The translations under genes and the position numbers were made by a program. From Acidimicrobiia bacterium (GTDB lineage: Bacteria; Actinomycetota; Acidimicrobiia; Spongiisociales; UBA5794), in NCBI GenBank assembly GCA_030066755.1, contig JASJAX010000037.1:1-38057 (forward strand): DNA of 38,057 bases. The letters are read 5' to 3'. The notes beneath the pieces were generated by a model that saw only the letters and a list, made by a program, of their open reading frames with translations, ran no database searches and had not been told where the DNA came from. This document shows, in pieces, positions 1-7,078 of this stretch (its first letter is position 1; each line of letters begins with the position of its first letter).

Positions 1-257
1 CGAGTTTGGGCGAAGCCCGAGGGTTGATCAGGCGGGAGTTTGAGCTGTGCTCAAATTCCAACGTGATGCCGGAGGCCGTGACTGACGCCGAGTTTGGGCG
101 AAGCCCGAGGGTTGATCAGGCGGGAGTTTGAGCTGTGCTCAAATTCCAACGTGATGCCGGAGGCCGTGACTGACGCCGAGTTTGGGCGAAGCCCAAGGGT
201 TGATCAGGCGGGAGTTTGAGCTGTGCTCAAACTCCAACGTGACGCCTGCGGCGTCAC
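1..257. repeat. 88-bp tandem repeat with hairpins, three copies, open at left edge
   Basis: Copies start at 1, 89 and 177 with an exact 88-base period; copies 1 and 2 look identical and copy 3 diverges after about position 243. Each unit holds three inverted repeats: a GGGC-GAA-GCCC hairpin, a long hairpin of arms GGAGTTTGAGC and GCTCAAACTCC around TGT (perfect in copy 3, one G-T pair in copies 1 and 2), and a GTGAYGCC-type hairpin. In copy 3 the last is a perfect 8-bp stem at 239-257 that overlaps the stop codon of the histidine kinase (254-256). The array probably continues to the left of the window. It could act as a terminator cluster for the kinase gene; no coding potential is evident. 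Confidence 0.9.
239..257 (-). terminator. Perfect palindrome over the histidine kinase stop codon
   Basis: Arms GTGACGCC and GGCGTCAC (8 bp) with loop TGC; the kinase stop codon lies inside the right arm. There is no T-tract, so it would be a hairpin-only terminator or mRNA 3'-end stabiliser. Confidence 0.5.
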
Positions 258-1615
258 GCAGCTACCGGGAGCGTGAATCGGAACGTCGTCCCGACCCCTT
301 CGGTGCTGGTGACGCTGATGGTGCCGCCGTGGGCCTCGATCAACCGCTTGGCGATCGCGAGGCCGAGGCCGGTCGAGGTCTCGCCGGCCGTCGGTCGAGC
401 CGACGTGGTGACGAACTCCTCGAACACCTTGGGGAGCTCAGCTGCAGGGATTCCCTGGCCGTTGTCGATGACCTCGACGGTCACAAACCGTTTGGACGTG
501 CGGGCCCGGAGCTTCAAGTCTCCATCCGGCTCGGTGTACTTGACGGCGTTCGACAGCAGGTTGTCGAGGACCTGGCCGACCCGGCGTCGGTCGAAGTCGA
601 CGTTGGGAAGGTCGTCGGGCAACTCGGCGGAGAGGGTCTGACCCTTCGGGGATGCGAGGATCCGGTGGGCACGAACCCGATCCTCCAGGAGCACGCGGAT
701 CGGAGCGGTCTCGAGATTCAGCTCGATCCGGCCGGCTTCGATCGCCGCTACGTCGAGCAGGTCGCCGAGGATCTGGGTCATGTGCTCGGTCTCCCCAGCC
801 ATGTAGTCGAGGAGCTCTCCCTGCATTTCGGTGAGTTGGTCATCGGCTCGCATGACGTCGGCGAATCCCTGGATCACGGTGAGCGGTGAGCGAAGGTCGT
901 GTGCGGCAGCACCGAGCAGCCGATCTTTGATCTCGTTGAGGTTGACGAGGCGTTCGTACAGCTGAGCTCGTTCGATGATCAGGGCCAACTGGCCGGCGAC
1001 CTGTTCGAAGAACGCGAGGTGGACGCCCTCGTATGCGTGGGGCCGGACCGACGAGAAGAAGATGAACCCGAGAGCACCCTTCTCGGTGATGAGCGGGCAG
1101 GTGAGGCTGGAGCGCATTCCCTCGTCGATGATTGCGGCTGTCGAACTCGACTCGGGGTGTTGATCGAGGTACTCCTCGAGATCGTCGATCACCCGTGGAT
1201 GGCCCGATTCGAGCACACGTCCCAGCGATCCGCTGCTCATCCGAGCGGAGTAGCCCTTGCCGATCTCGAGATCACTGACGCTGGACTTGGCCCACTCAGC
1301 AGTGACCGTCTTGCCGTCTTCGGAGAGCAAGGCCACCCCGATCCGCTCATACGGAACGATGGGGAAGAAGGTCTCGAAGATCCGTTCGAGGATCTCGTCG
1401 AGCGGCACGCCGCGATTGGCATAGCGGGTGACTTCGCTGATGGCTTCGATTTCGAGGTACTGCGTTTCGAGGTATTGCCCGAGATCGATCAGCGACTCCG
1501 TCAGGTAGGCGAGTTCGCTGTTGACGGTGTCGGCGTCGGTGGTGAAGTCCCCGTCCGCGAGTTCTTGCGCGGTGCGAATGCACTGCGCGATACGTTCCTC
1601 ATATGCAGTGGCCAT
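254..1615 (-). CDS. GAF-domain sensor histidine kinase
   Basis: A 453-residue cytoplasmic-looking sensor kinase without membrane segments. Residues about 1-60 form a charged helical segment, about 60-215 a GAF domain with a free-methionine/phytochrome-like layout, and 230-450 the kinase core. The H-box is AAAHDLRSPL with the phospho-acceptor His at about residue 239. The ATPase part has the N-box LLSNAVKY, G1 DNGQGIP and G2 GLGLAIAKRL. The ligand sensed by GAF cannot be told. I chose the ATG at 1613-1615; a longer frame continues to a TTG at 1693 but neither start has a clear Shine-Dalgarno site. The phospho-acceptor partner is not adjacent; the Hpt-REC-REC protein 1.9 kb away is a possible partner. 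Only the kinase family assignment is firm. Confidence 0.9.
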   Translation of the reverse strand: MATAYEERIAQCIRTAQELADGDFTTDADTVNSELAYLTESLIDLGQYLETQYLEIEAISEVTRYANRGVPLDEILERIFETFFPIVPYERIGVALLSEDGKTVTAEWAKSSVSDLEIGKGYSARMSSGSLGRVLESGHPRVIDDLEEYLDQHPESSSTAAIIDEGMRSSLTCPLITEKGALGFIFFSSVRPHAYEGVHLAFFEQVAGQLALIIERAQLYERLVNLNEIKDRLLGAAAHDLRSPLTVIQGFADVMRADDQLTEMQGELLDYMAGETEHMTQILGDLLDVAAIEAGRIELNLETAPIRVLLEDRVRAHRILASPKGQTLSAELPDDLPNVDFDRRRVGQVLDNLLSNAVKYTEPDGDLKLRARTSKRFVTVEVIDNGQGIPAAELPKVFEEFVTTSARPTAGETSTGLGLAIAKRLIEAHGGTISVTSTEGVGTTFRFTLPVAA

Positions 1616-1744
1616 ATGGGGCTCTGTCGGCACGTTCGAGCCGCATCTAAACGGTTCGTGCGGTGCCTCGGAGGGCGATCGGGCGCGCGACAAGACGCCC
1701 GTAGGAGTTCACCTCATCGATGCGGGCATCGATGTTCGGCGCGA

Positions 1745-1933
1745 TCAGCCGTGGTAGTACATCCCTGTCAGCTCGTCGGGGAGCCTGAGGCGCTCACTGA
1801 CCGCGGCCGCGTTCGTCGTGGGGGGAGACGCTTCCAGCGTGGCGACGTCGAGGACGATCGTGGGCTCGCGCTCACTCCTGTCCAGGTCGTCGACCAAAGA
1901 CTGCACGGAAACGGCCTCTGGGTTCTTCGACAT
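1745..1933 (-). CDS. Small hypothetical protein upstream of the kinase
   Basis: A 62-residue ORF reading toward the kinase, ending 129 bases before its ATG, with a composition (VQSLVDDLDRSE, TIVLDVATLE) that looks like real protein rather than frame noise. It could start further up at an ATG at 1991-1993 (82 residues). No signal peptide, membrane segment or known motif is visible. No strong ribosome site precedes either start, so coding status is uncertain. No function is proposed. Confidence 0.4.
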   Translation of the reverse strand: MSKNPEAVSVQSLVDDLDRSEREPTIVLDVATLEASPPTTNAAAVSERLRLPDELTGMYYHG

Positions 1934-2139
1934 CACACGTCCGTTCGAATCGTGGCCTGACCCGGTGCCTTCCCGGTCCCGTTCCGTGTGCATGACCCAT
2001 GATATGCCAAAACCGGCACCCTGAGTGCTAGCTCTTAGCTAAATCCCCTTAATGCCACCTTAGGAAATAGCCCAGAAGTGCGACCAATGTCGCGGTTGTA
2101 TCCGACCGACCGTTGACTTGAAACGTCAGAAGATGAAGC

Positions 2140-2202
2140 GCGACTGGCGACTGGCGACTGGCGACTGGCGACTGGAGACTGGCGACTGGCGACTGGCGAC
2201 TG
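2140..2202. repeat. Heptanucleotide tandem array (GCGACTG x9)
   Basis: Nine uninterrupted 7-bp units, eight identical and one GAGACTG. The array ends one base before the stop codon of the 54-residue minus-strand gene at 2204. Related 7-bp units recur at 2483-2560, 31769-31820, 34881-34894 and 36768-36834, all beside gene ends. The rest of 1994-2203 shows no gene. Confidence 0.9.
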
Positions 2203-2203
2203 G

Positions 2204-2368
2204 TTACGGCCTCGTGCGGTGCCCGTAGCTCATCTGTCGGATGCGGCTCTCGACCGCTTCCGGGTCGCCCTTCATGACCTCGGCCTCGAGGTCGACGAGC
2301 CGGCGCAGCCGATCCTTGGTCTTCGATTCGTGTTCCTCGACCGCCTCACGGCGTCTCGCCATCCACAT
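2204..2368 (-). CDS. Small charged helical protein, 54 residues
   Basis: Reading leftward from ATG 2366-2368 to TAA 2204-2206 gives 54 residues beginning MWMARRREAVEEHE and ending SYGHRTRP. It is rich in Arg, Glu and Lys and predicted mostly helical, with the segment LRRLVDLEAEVMKGDPEAVE in the middle. A GGGGGGA tract about 5 bases upstream of the ATG is a usable ribosome site. I recognise no family; small acidic/basic helical proteins like this may bind nucleic acid or a protein partner, but nothing specific can be said. The heptamer array directly follows its stop codon. Confidence 0.65.
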   Translation of the reverse strand: MWMARRREAVEEHESKTKDRLRRLVDLEAEVMKGDPEAVESRIRQMSYGHRTRP

Positions 2369-2482
2369 GGCGTCCCCCCACGTTTTGGTTCCCTACCTAC
2401 CGTGGCGTGAGTGTCGCACGTCGCTCTGACCTCCGGTAGGCACATATCCACCCCGGGAGGTGTGACTAGTCACCGGCCTTGC

Positions 2483-2560
2483 GTCACAGGTCCCACGTCC
2501 CAGGTCTCAGGTCCCAGAGCCGGGGCCGGGACTTGTGACGTGCGACTTGTGACCTGCGAC
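2483..2560. repeat. Inverted heptad element downstream of Bax inhibitor gene
   Basis: Left arm is five 7-bp units of the form GTCNCAN (GTCACAG, GTCCCAC, GTCCCAG, GTCTCAG, GTCCCAG; 2483-2517). Right arm is four units of the complementary form (GACTTGT, GACGTGC, GACTTGT, GACCTGC; 2530-2557) plus GAC. The arms can pair over about 30 bases with regular mismatches around a 12-base loop. It lies 5 bases beyond the TAG of the Bax inhibitor gene and may act as its transcript end. The rest of 2369-2565 shows no gene. Confidence 0.8.
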
Positions 2561-2565
2561 GTCCT

Positions 2566-3342
2566 CTAGTCGCTGCGGAGTTTGGCCAGGAGCCGCAGGA
2601 TCTCGAGGTAGAGCCACACAATGGTGACGATCAACCCAAAGGCGGCGTACCAATCCATGTACGCCGGGGCTCGTGCCGCCACTCCCTTCTCGATCAGGTC
2701 GAAGTCGAGCAGCAGGTTGAAGGCGGCGATAGCGATCACCACCAGGGAGAAACCGATTCCAAGCACGCCGGTGTCCCACACCAGCGGAGCTGAGAATCCG
2801 AAGAGACTCATGACGATCGATATCAGATAGAAGGCGAAGACCGCCACGGTTGCACCGAGCACGACCGAACGCAGTCGATCGGTGACCCGGATCGTCCTGG
2901 TCGCCCACAGTACGAGCATCACGAGGACGGTTGCGCCCGTCGCCAACAGCGCCTGGAGTGCGATCCCTTCGAATGCCACCTCGTAGATGCGAGTGATCGC
3001 ACCGAGCACGGCTCCCTCGGCGACTGCATAGATCGGCCCGGTGATGCGGGCGATCTGTGGGCGGAAGATCGTGACGATGGCAACCACGAGGGCGCCGAGC
3101 AACACGAAGATCAGCCATCCCGGGAACTGGGGCGTCACCTCGGCATCGGTGACGGTCCAACCGACCGCCGCTCCGGCGAAGACCAGAGCCAGGAGGATCC
3201 CGGACGCACGGATAGACCCACCGAAGGTCATGACGTCGTCGGTCACGGGGCCAACATCGGTCGGCACCTGGAATCCGGCATCGAGACCCGAGTTGATCGT
3301 CCGGCTGTTGCCGAAGCTGCGGTTGAGGACGGGGTTGGCCAT
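2566..3342 (-). CDS. Bax inhibitor-1/YccA family membrane protein
   Basis: A 258-residue integral membrane protein. It starts MANPVLNRSFGN, the usual opening of the actinobacterial Bax inhibitor-1 group, followed by a soluble stretch to about residue 45 and about seven hydrophobic helices; the C-terminal part (DLIEKGVAARAPAYMDWYAAFG) is typical of the family. The start is set by the strong Shine-Dalgarno AGGAGGTG 7 bases before the ATG at 3340-3342, although the open frame extends further. The family has been linked to membrane calcium leak and stress tolerance; the precise role in actinobacteria is not established. It is divergent from the response regulator with 133 bases between them. Confidence 0.92.
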   Translation of the reverse strand: MANPVLNRSFGNSRTINSGLDAGFQVPTDVGPVTDDVMTFGGSIRASGILLALVFAGAAVGWTVTDAEVTPQFPGWLIFVLLGALVVAIVTIFRPQIARITGPIYAVAEGAVLGAITRIYEVAFEGIALQALLATGATVLVMLVLWATRTIRVTDRLRSVVLGATVAVFAFYLISIVMSLFGFSAPLVWDTGVLGIGFSLVVIAIAAFNLLLDFDLIEKGVAARAPAYMDWYAAFGLIVTIVWLYLEILRLLAKLRSD

Positions 3343-3475
3343 TGGGACACCTCCTGCGTGCCGCCATCGTAGGACCTTCGCCGACGAATCGACGGTGGCC
3401 GGGGCGGGAGCTTGCGCGGCGCCCGATCGTGCCGACAGGAACCCCGACCTTCCGGATCGGTCACGAGGAGACATC
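3343..3475. promoter_or_regulatory. Divergent promoter region
   Basis: The 133 bases between the start codons of the Bax inhibitor (minus) and the response regulator (plus) must hold promoters for both. I can point to the Shine-Dalgarno sites at each end (AGGAGGTG on the minus strand; GAGGAG at about 3465-3470 on the plus strand) but not to convincing -10/-35 boxes. Confidence 0.4.
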
Positions 3476-4528
3476 ATGCGCGATCTGCAGGCGGCCTACC
3501 GCCGCAATCTGCCATCGCTCATCAACGAGCTCGAAGCCGCAGCCTCCGGGCTGCGAGTTGGACGCGCCGGGGCCGATGAGGACATTCGGCGTATCGCTCA
3601 CCAGCTCAAGGGATCAGGCGGGAGCTACGGGTTCCCCGAGGTATCCGAGGCGGCGGCGTCCGTCCTGATCGCCGACGAAGGGGGTGCCGTCGCGGCCGTC
3701 GACTCCCTTCTGGGCGTGCTGGCTGCGGTCGCCGCCGGCGATGCTCCCCACACTGCTCGTATCCTCTTGATCGACGACGATCCACTGATCCGGCACCTCG
3801 TCGCAGCCACGATCGGCAGCGGACCGTATGAACTGGTCGAGGCGGAGAGCTTCGCTGCGGCCGGCGGCCACCTCGATGCACCGCTCGACCTGATCATCCT
3901 CGATCTCTTCCTGCCGGACGGCGACGGGCGTGAGATCCTCCGCCTCCTGCGCAAGGAGCCGGCCACGTCGAGTGTTCCGGTCGTCATTCTCTCCGGTGAA
4001 GTCGCCGAACGTGCCCAAGCAGAGTGTTTGGAGATCGGCGCCAGCGCGTTCGTCGAGAAACCGTTCGATGCAGGCCAGTTCGCCGCCCTGATCACGGATT
4101 TGGTCGGTGGTGATGCTCCGCCGACGTCCTCCGTCGCTGCGGTGGCCGAACGTGCGGCGGGCACCCCGCGGGTGCTCATCGCCGAGGACGACAACCTGAC
4201 GGCGAGCTTGGCCCGCGACCGGCTCGAACGCGACGGCTTCGAGGTGGATCTCGCCGTCAACGGACTCGAAGCGTTGCGTTGTGCGGAGGAGGACCGGTAC
4301 GACCTGGTGATCCTCGATGTGAAGATGCCGTACATCGACGGCTTCCAATTGCTCTCTGAGCTGCGTTCTCGACCGCGCTACGACGACGTTCCGATCGTGA
4401 TCCTGACCGCAATGGGGAGCGAGCATTCGGTGGTGCGGGCGTTCGAACTGGGAGCGAGCGACTACATCCTCAAGCCCTTCTCTCCCACCGAGCTCACGGT
4501 TCGGGTCGAGCGGTTGCTCGGTATGTGA
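3476..4528 (+). CDS. Hpt-REC-REC response regulator
   Basis: A 350-residue phosphorelay protein with no output domain. Residues about 5-95 form an Hpt domain with the motif AHQLKGSGGSYGF (phospho-His at about 42). The first receiver (about 98-220) starts ILLIDDD, carries its phospho-Asp at about 143 in ILDLFLPD and the conserved Lys in VEKPF. The second receiver (about 232-350) starts VLIAEDD, with phospho-Asp about 281 in ILDVKMP and Lys in LKPFSP. All key residues are intact in both. The ATG at 3476 follows GAGGAG; the open frame runs further upstream only through the antisense of the Bax gene. It is 7 bases from the HEAT gene, so it very likely controls the following membrane protein and glycosyltransferase by protein contact rather than transcription. 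Confidence 0.9.
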   Translation: MRDLQAAYRRNLPSLINELEAAASGLRVGRAGADEDIRRIAHQLKGSGGSYGFPEVSEAAASVLIADEGGAVAAVDSLLGVLAAVAAGDAPHTARILLIDDDPLIRHLVAATIGSGPYELVEAESFAAAGGHLDAPLDLIILDLFLPDGDGREILRLLRKEPATSSVPVVILSGEVAERAQAECLEIGASAFVEKPFDAGQFAALITDLVGGDAPPTSSVAAVAERAAGTPRVLIAEDDNLTASLARDRLERDGFEVDLAVNGLEALRCAEEDRYDLVILDVKMPYIDGFQLLSELRSRPRYDDVPIVILTAMGSEHSVVRAFELGASDYILKPFSPTELTVRVERLLGM

Positions 4529-4535
4529 GGCGCCG

Positions 4536-5567
4536 ATGACGATCGTGTGGTGGTCCGTCACCGGGTTGGCTCTCACCAATGTGGTCCTGGCCGCCGCCAT
4601 CCTCGGGCTGCGGCTCCGGAGCGAGCGGCTCGACCGGAAGCGTGCCGCCGTTGAAGCGGCTTGGCAACCCCGGCTCTTCTCGCTGATCGCCGATGAGGTC
4701 GACCCGGACGAGCTCGCCGATCAGGTTGCCAACAGCGAGGTCGACCTCGTCCTCGAGCTCTGCGGCCGATTTGCGCAACGACTGACCGGAGCCGACCTCG
4801 AACGTATCGAAGGGTTCGCCGCCCGGTTCTCGTGGCGTCTCGCCCGCCGCCTGCACCACTCTGACGTCGACACACGGGCGCGATCGGTGATGCTGCTCAG
4901 CGCAATCGGCGGCCATCGGTACGAACCGGCCCTGGTGTCTGCGCTCGATGACCCCGATCCGCTCGTTGCCATGGTGGCGGCTCAAGCCATCGCGAAGCAT
5001 CGGCTCGCCCGGCAGGTTCCCCGGCTCATCGAACGAGTCTCGGCTCTCGGTGTGTGGAGCCCGGCGTTTGTCGCCGGTGTGGTGGCCGGCATCGGTACCA
5101 CGGCAGCCCCCGCCCTGATCGACATCCTGGCGTCCCCGAGCCGGCCCGTGACCGACCGGGCGACCGCTGCGTTGGCCTTGGCGCAGCTGCACGACCCCCG
5201 CGCTGCCGATACCGCTGTCGTCGTCTTGGAGGACGACACCGCGGCACGCGAACTCGTCACTGCGTGCCTCCGCATCCTCGAGCAGGTCGGACGGGCGCCG
5301 CACCTCGAGCCGATCCGACGGCTCCTCAGCCATGCCGACTTCGCCGTACGGGCGCGCGCCGCCGCAGCGATCGGGGCGATGGGCACGAGTGCGGACGCCC
5401 AGCAGCTCCAGGCAATGGTCGGCGATCCGTCGCGATGGGTCGGTCTGAATGCCGCAATGGCGCTGCGCCGCCTGCACTGCGACGAGCTGCTCGGCGACCT
5501 GGCGGCCGGTTCCGGCGATTCGGCATCGATCGCCGCCGAAGCCCTCGAGCTCGAGGTGCTGGTGTGA
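4536..5567 (+). CDS. Membrane-anchored HEAT-repeat protein
   Basis: A 343-residue protein: one N-terminal membrane helix (about 3-25, VWWSVTGLALTNVVLAAAIL) followed by a cytoplasmic helical solenoid. Several HEAT-type repeats are visible, for example around RSVMLLSAIGGHRYEPALV, DPDPLVAMVAAQAI and HADFAVRARAAAAIGAMG. No catalytic motif is seen; HEAT repeats act as protein-protein scaffolds. Its stop codon overlaps the GTG of the glycosyltransferase (GTGA, 4 bases), implying translational coupling and probably a physical complex. It may transmit receiver state from the upstream response regulator to the synthase, which is an inference from the gene order. Confidence 0.82.
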   Translation: MTIVWWSVTGLALTNVVLAAAILGLRLRSERLDRKRAAVEAAWQPRLFSLIADEVDPDELADQVANSEVDLVLELCGRFAQRLTGADLERIEGFAARFSWRLARRLHHSDVDTRARSVMLLSAIGGHRYEPALVSALDDPDPLVAMVAAQAIAKHRLARQVPRLIERVSALGVWSPAFVAGVVAGIGTTAAPALIDILASPSRPVTDRATAALALAQLHDPRAADTAVVVLEDDTAARELVTACLRILEQVGRAPHLEPIRRLLSHADFAVRARAAAAIGAMGTSADAQQLQAMVGDPSRWVGLNAAMALRRLHCDELLGDLAAGSGDSASIAAEALELEVLV

Positions 5568-7012
5568 CCGGGTTCCTCGACATCGCGGCCATCCTGGCGT
5601 TGCTCTACTTCGCGGCGCTCAACGTCGGGTACGCCACCTTGACGGTGCTCTCGATGCGGCGGTTGCGTCGGTACGTAGCCCGGGTGTCGTCGCTCTACGG
5701 CGACGAGTTGATCAGCTCCACCACCGGGCTCCCGATCTCGCTGCTCGTACCGGCGTACAACGAGGAGGCCACCATCGTCGAGTCGGTCCGTTCCTTCCTC
5801 GGTCTCAAGTATCCGGACTACGAGATCGTCGTGGTCAACGATGGCTCGCGTGACGCAACACTCGATCGGCTGCGCAGCTCGTACGAGCTGATCCCCGCCG
5901 TGCGGATCACGACGAGCGATCTGGGAACCGCCGACGTGCGTGGGATCTACCGCTCCCGGTTGCATCCGGCGCTCTGGGTCATCGACAAGGAGAACGGGGG
6001 GAAGGCGGACGCCCTCAATGCGGCGATCAACCACGCTCGCAACCCGCTCGTGTGTGCACTGGACGCCGACACACTGCTCGAAGAGGACGCCCTGGTGCGG
6101 ATCGCACGCCCGTTCCTCGAGGACCATCGCACCGTGGCGGCCGGCGGAATCGTCCGGGTCGTGAATGGGAGCGAGGTCAACGGCGGCGTGGTCACCACGA
6201 CGCACTTCCCTCGTCGCCTTGCCGCCCGGTTCCAGGTGGTCGAGTACTTCCGGGCCTTCCTCGCCGGGCGCGTCGGGTGGGACTCGGTTGGAGCCAACCT
6301 CATCATCTCCGGAGCGTTCGGCGTGTTCCGCCGTGGTGCGGTCGCAGAGATCGGCGGGTACGCAACCGACACGGTCGGGGAAGACATGGAGCTCGTCGTA
6401 CGACTCCACCGCCGATACCGAGAGTCGCAGCGGCCGTATCGGGTCGTCTTCATCCCGGATCCGGTTGCGTGGACCGAGGCGCCCGTCAGCTGGCGTGATC
6501 TCGGACGCCAACGGGATCGGTGGCAACGGGGTCTCGCCCAGACGCTCGTGCGGCACCGGCGGATGCTGCTCAACCCCCGATACGGGACTCCGGGGTTGTT
6601 GGCGTTTCCGTACTTCACCGTCTTCGAACTCGCCGGCCCAGTGTTCGAGACGGCCGGGTATCTCACCTTCGTCCTCGCCATCGTCACGGGTCATGCGTCC
6701 GCTCTGTACATCGCGGCGTTCCTGGCCCTCTCGATATTCCTCGGGTCGGCACTCTCGCTCGCCGCAATTGCGCTGGAGGAGGCGTCGTTCCGGCGTTACG
6801 CCTCACGTCGCGACCTGATTCGGATGCTTGCCATCGGTCTCATCGAGACGTTCGGCTATCGGCAGCTGAACACGTGGTGGCGGCTCCGCGGGTTGTTCAG
6901 TGCGATGCGGCACAACCAGGCATGGGGGCCCATGACTCGCCGCGGCTTCCAGACCGGATCGGTCGGAGCGAGCCAGGACGCGGAACCCGTAGGGAACCTT
7001 CGCTCGGCGTGA
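5564..7012 (+). CDS. Processive family 2 glycosyltransferase (membrane)
   Basis: A 482-residue inverting GT2 synthase of the cellulose/hyaluronan/poly-GlcNAc synthase type. An N-terminal membrane helix (about 3-30) precedes the catalytic domain, which shows LVPAYNEE, VVVNDGS, the DAD motif at about 167-169, the GED motif (Asp about 274) and QRDRW at 316-320, the signature of processive polymerising enzymes. Two or three membrane helices follow (about 345-410). No PilZ domain is present, so direct c-di-GMP control is not indicated. The start is GTG at 5564 within the 4-base overlap with the HEAT gene. The product is likely an exopolysaccharide; the sugar cannot be told. A capsule or biofilm role is inferred. 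Confidence 0.9.
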   Translation: MTGFLDIAAILALLYFAALNVGYATLTVLSMRRLRRYVARVSSLYGDELISSTTGLPISLLVPAYNEEATIVESVRSFLGLKYPDYEIVVVNDGSRDATLDRLRSSYELIPAVRITTSDLGTADVRGIYRSRLHPALWVIDKENGGKADALNAAINHARNPLVCALDADTLLEEDALVRIARPFLEDHRTVAAGGIVRVVNGSEVNGGVVTTTHFPRRLAARFQVVEYFRAFLAGRVGWDSVGANLIISGAFGVFRRGAVAEIGGYATDTVGEDMELVVRLHRRYRESQRPYRVVFIPDPVAWTEAPVSWRDLGRQRDRWQRGLAQTLVRHRRMLLNPRYGTPGLLAFPYFTVFELAGPVFETAGYLTFVLAIVTGHASALYIAAFLALSIFLGSALSLAAIALEEASFRRYASRRDLIRMLAIGLIETFGYRQLNTWWRLRGLFSAMRHNQAWGPMTRRGFQTGSVGASQDAEPVGNLRSA

Positions 7013-7078
7013 TGCCGTTCCTAACCTGACCACAGCATCACGTCAGTCGATTGCCCGGGGCGAAGGGAGCCTCTCCAC

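Noticed and set aside
1-257. CRISPR array
   Set aside because: The units are contiguous 88-bp copies without unique spacers, and no cas genes are present.
899-1960. A 353-codon frame antisense to the histidine kinase
   Set aside because: The kinase on the other strand has complete H, N, G1 and G2 boxes; the antisense frame has no recognisable domain.
5054-5563. Upstream extension of the glycosyltransferase frame
   Set aside because: This stretch is a shadow of the HEAT gene in another frame (Arg/Pro-rich); the real start is the coupled GTG at 5564.
4982-6694. A 570-codon antisense frame across the HEAT and glycosyltransferase genes
   Set aside because: No family features, Arg/Asp-rich low-information sequence; the plus-strand genes have intact motifs and overlap normally.
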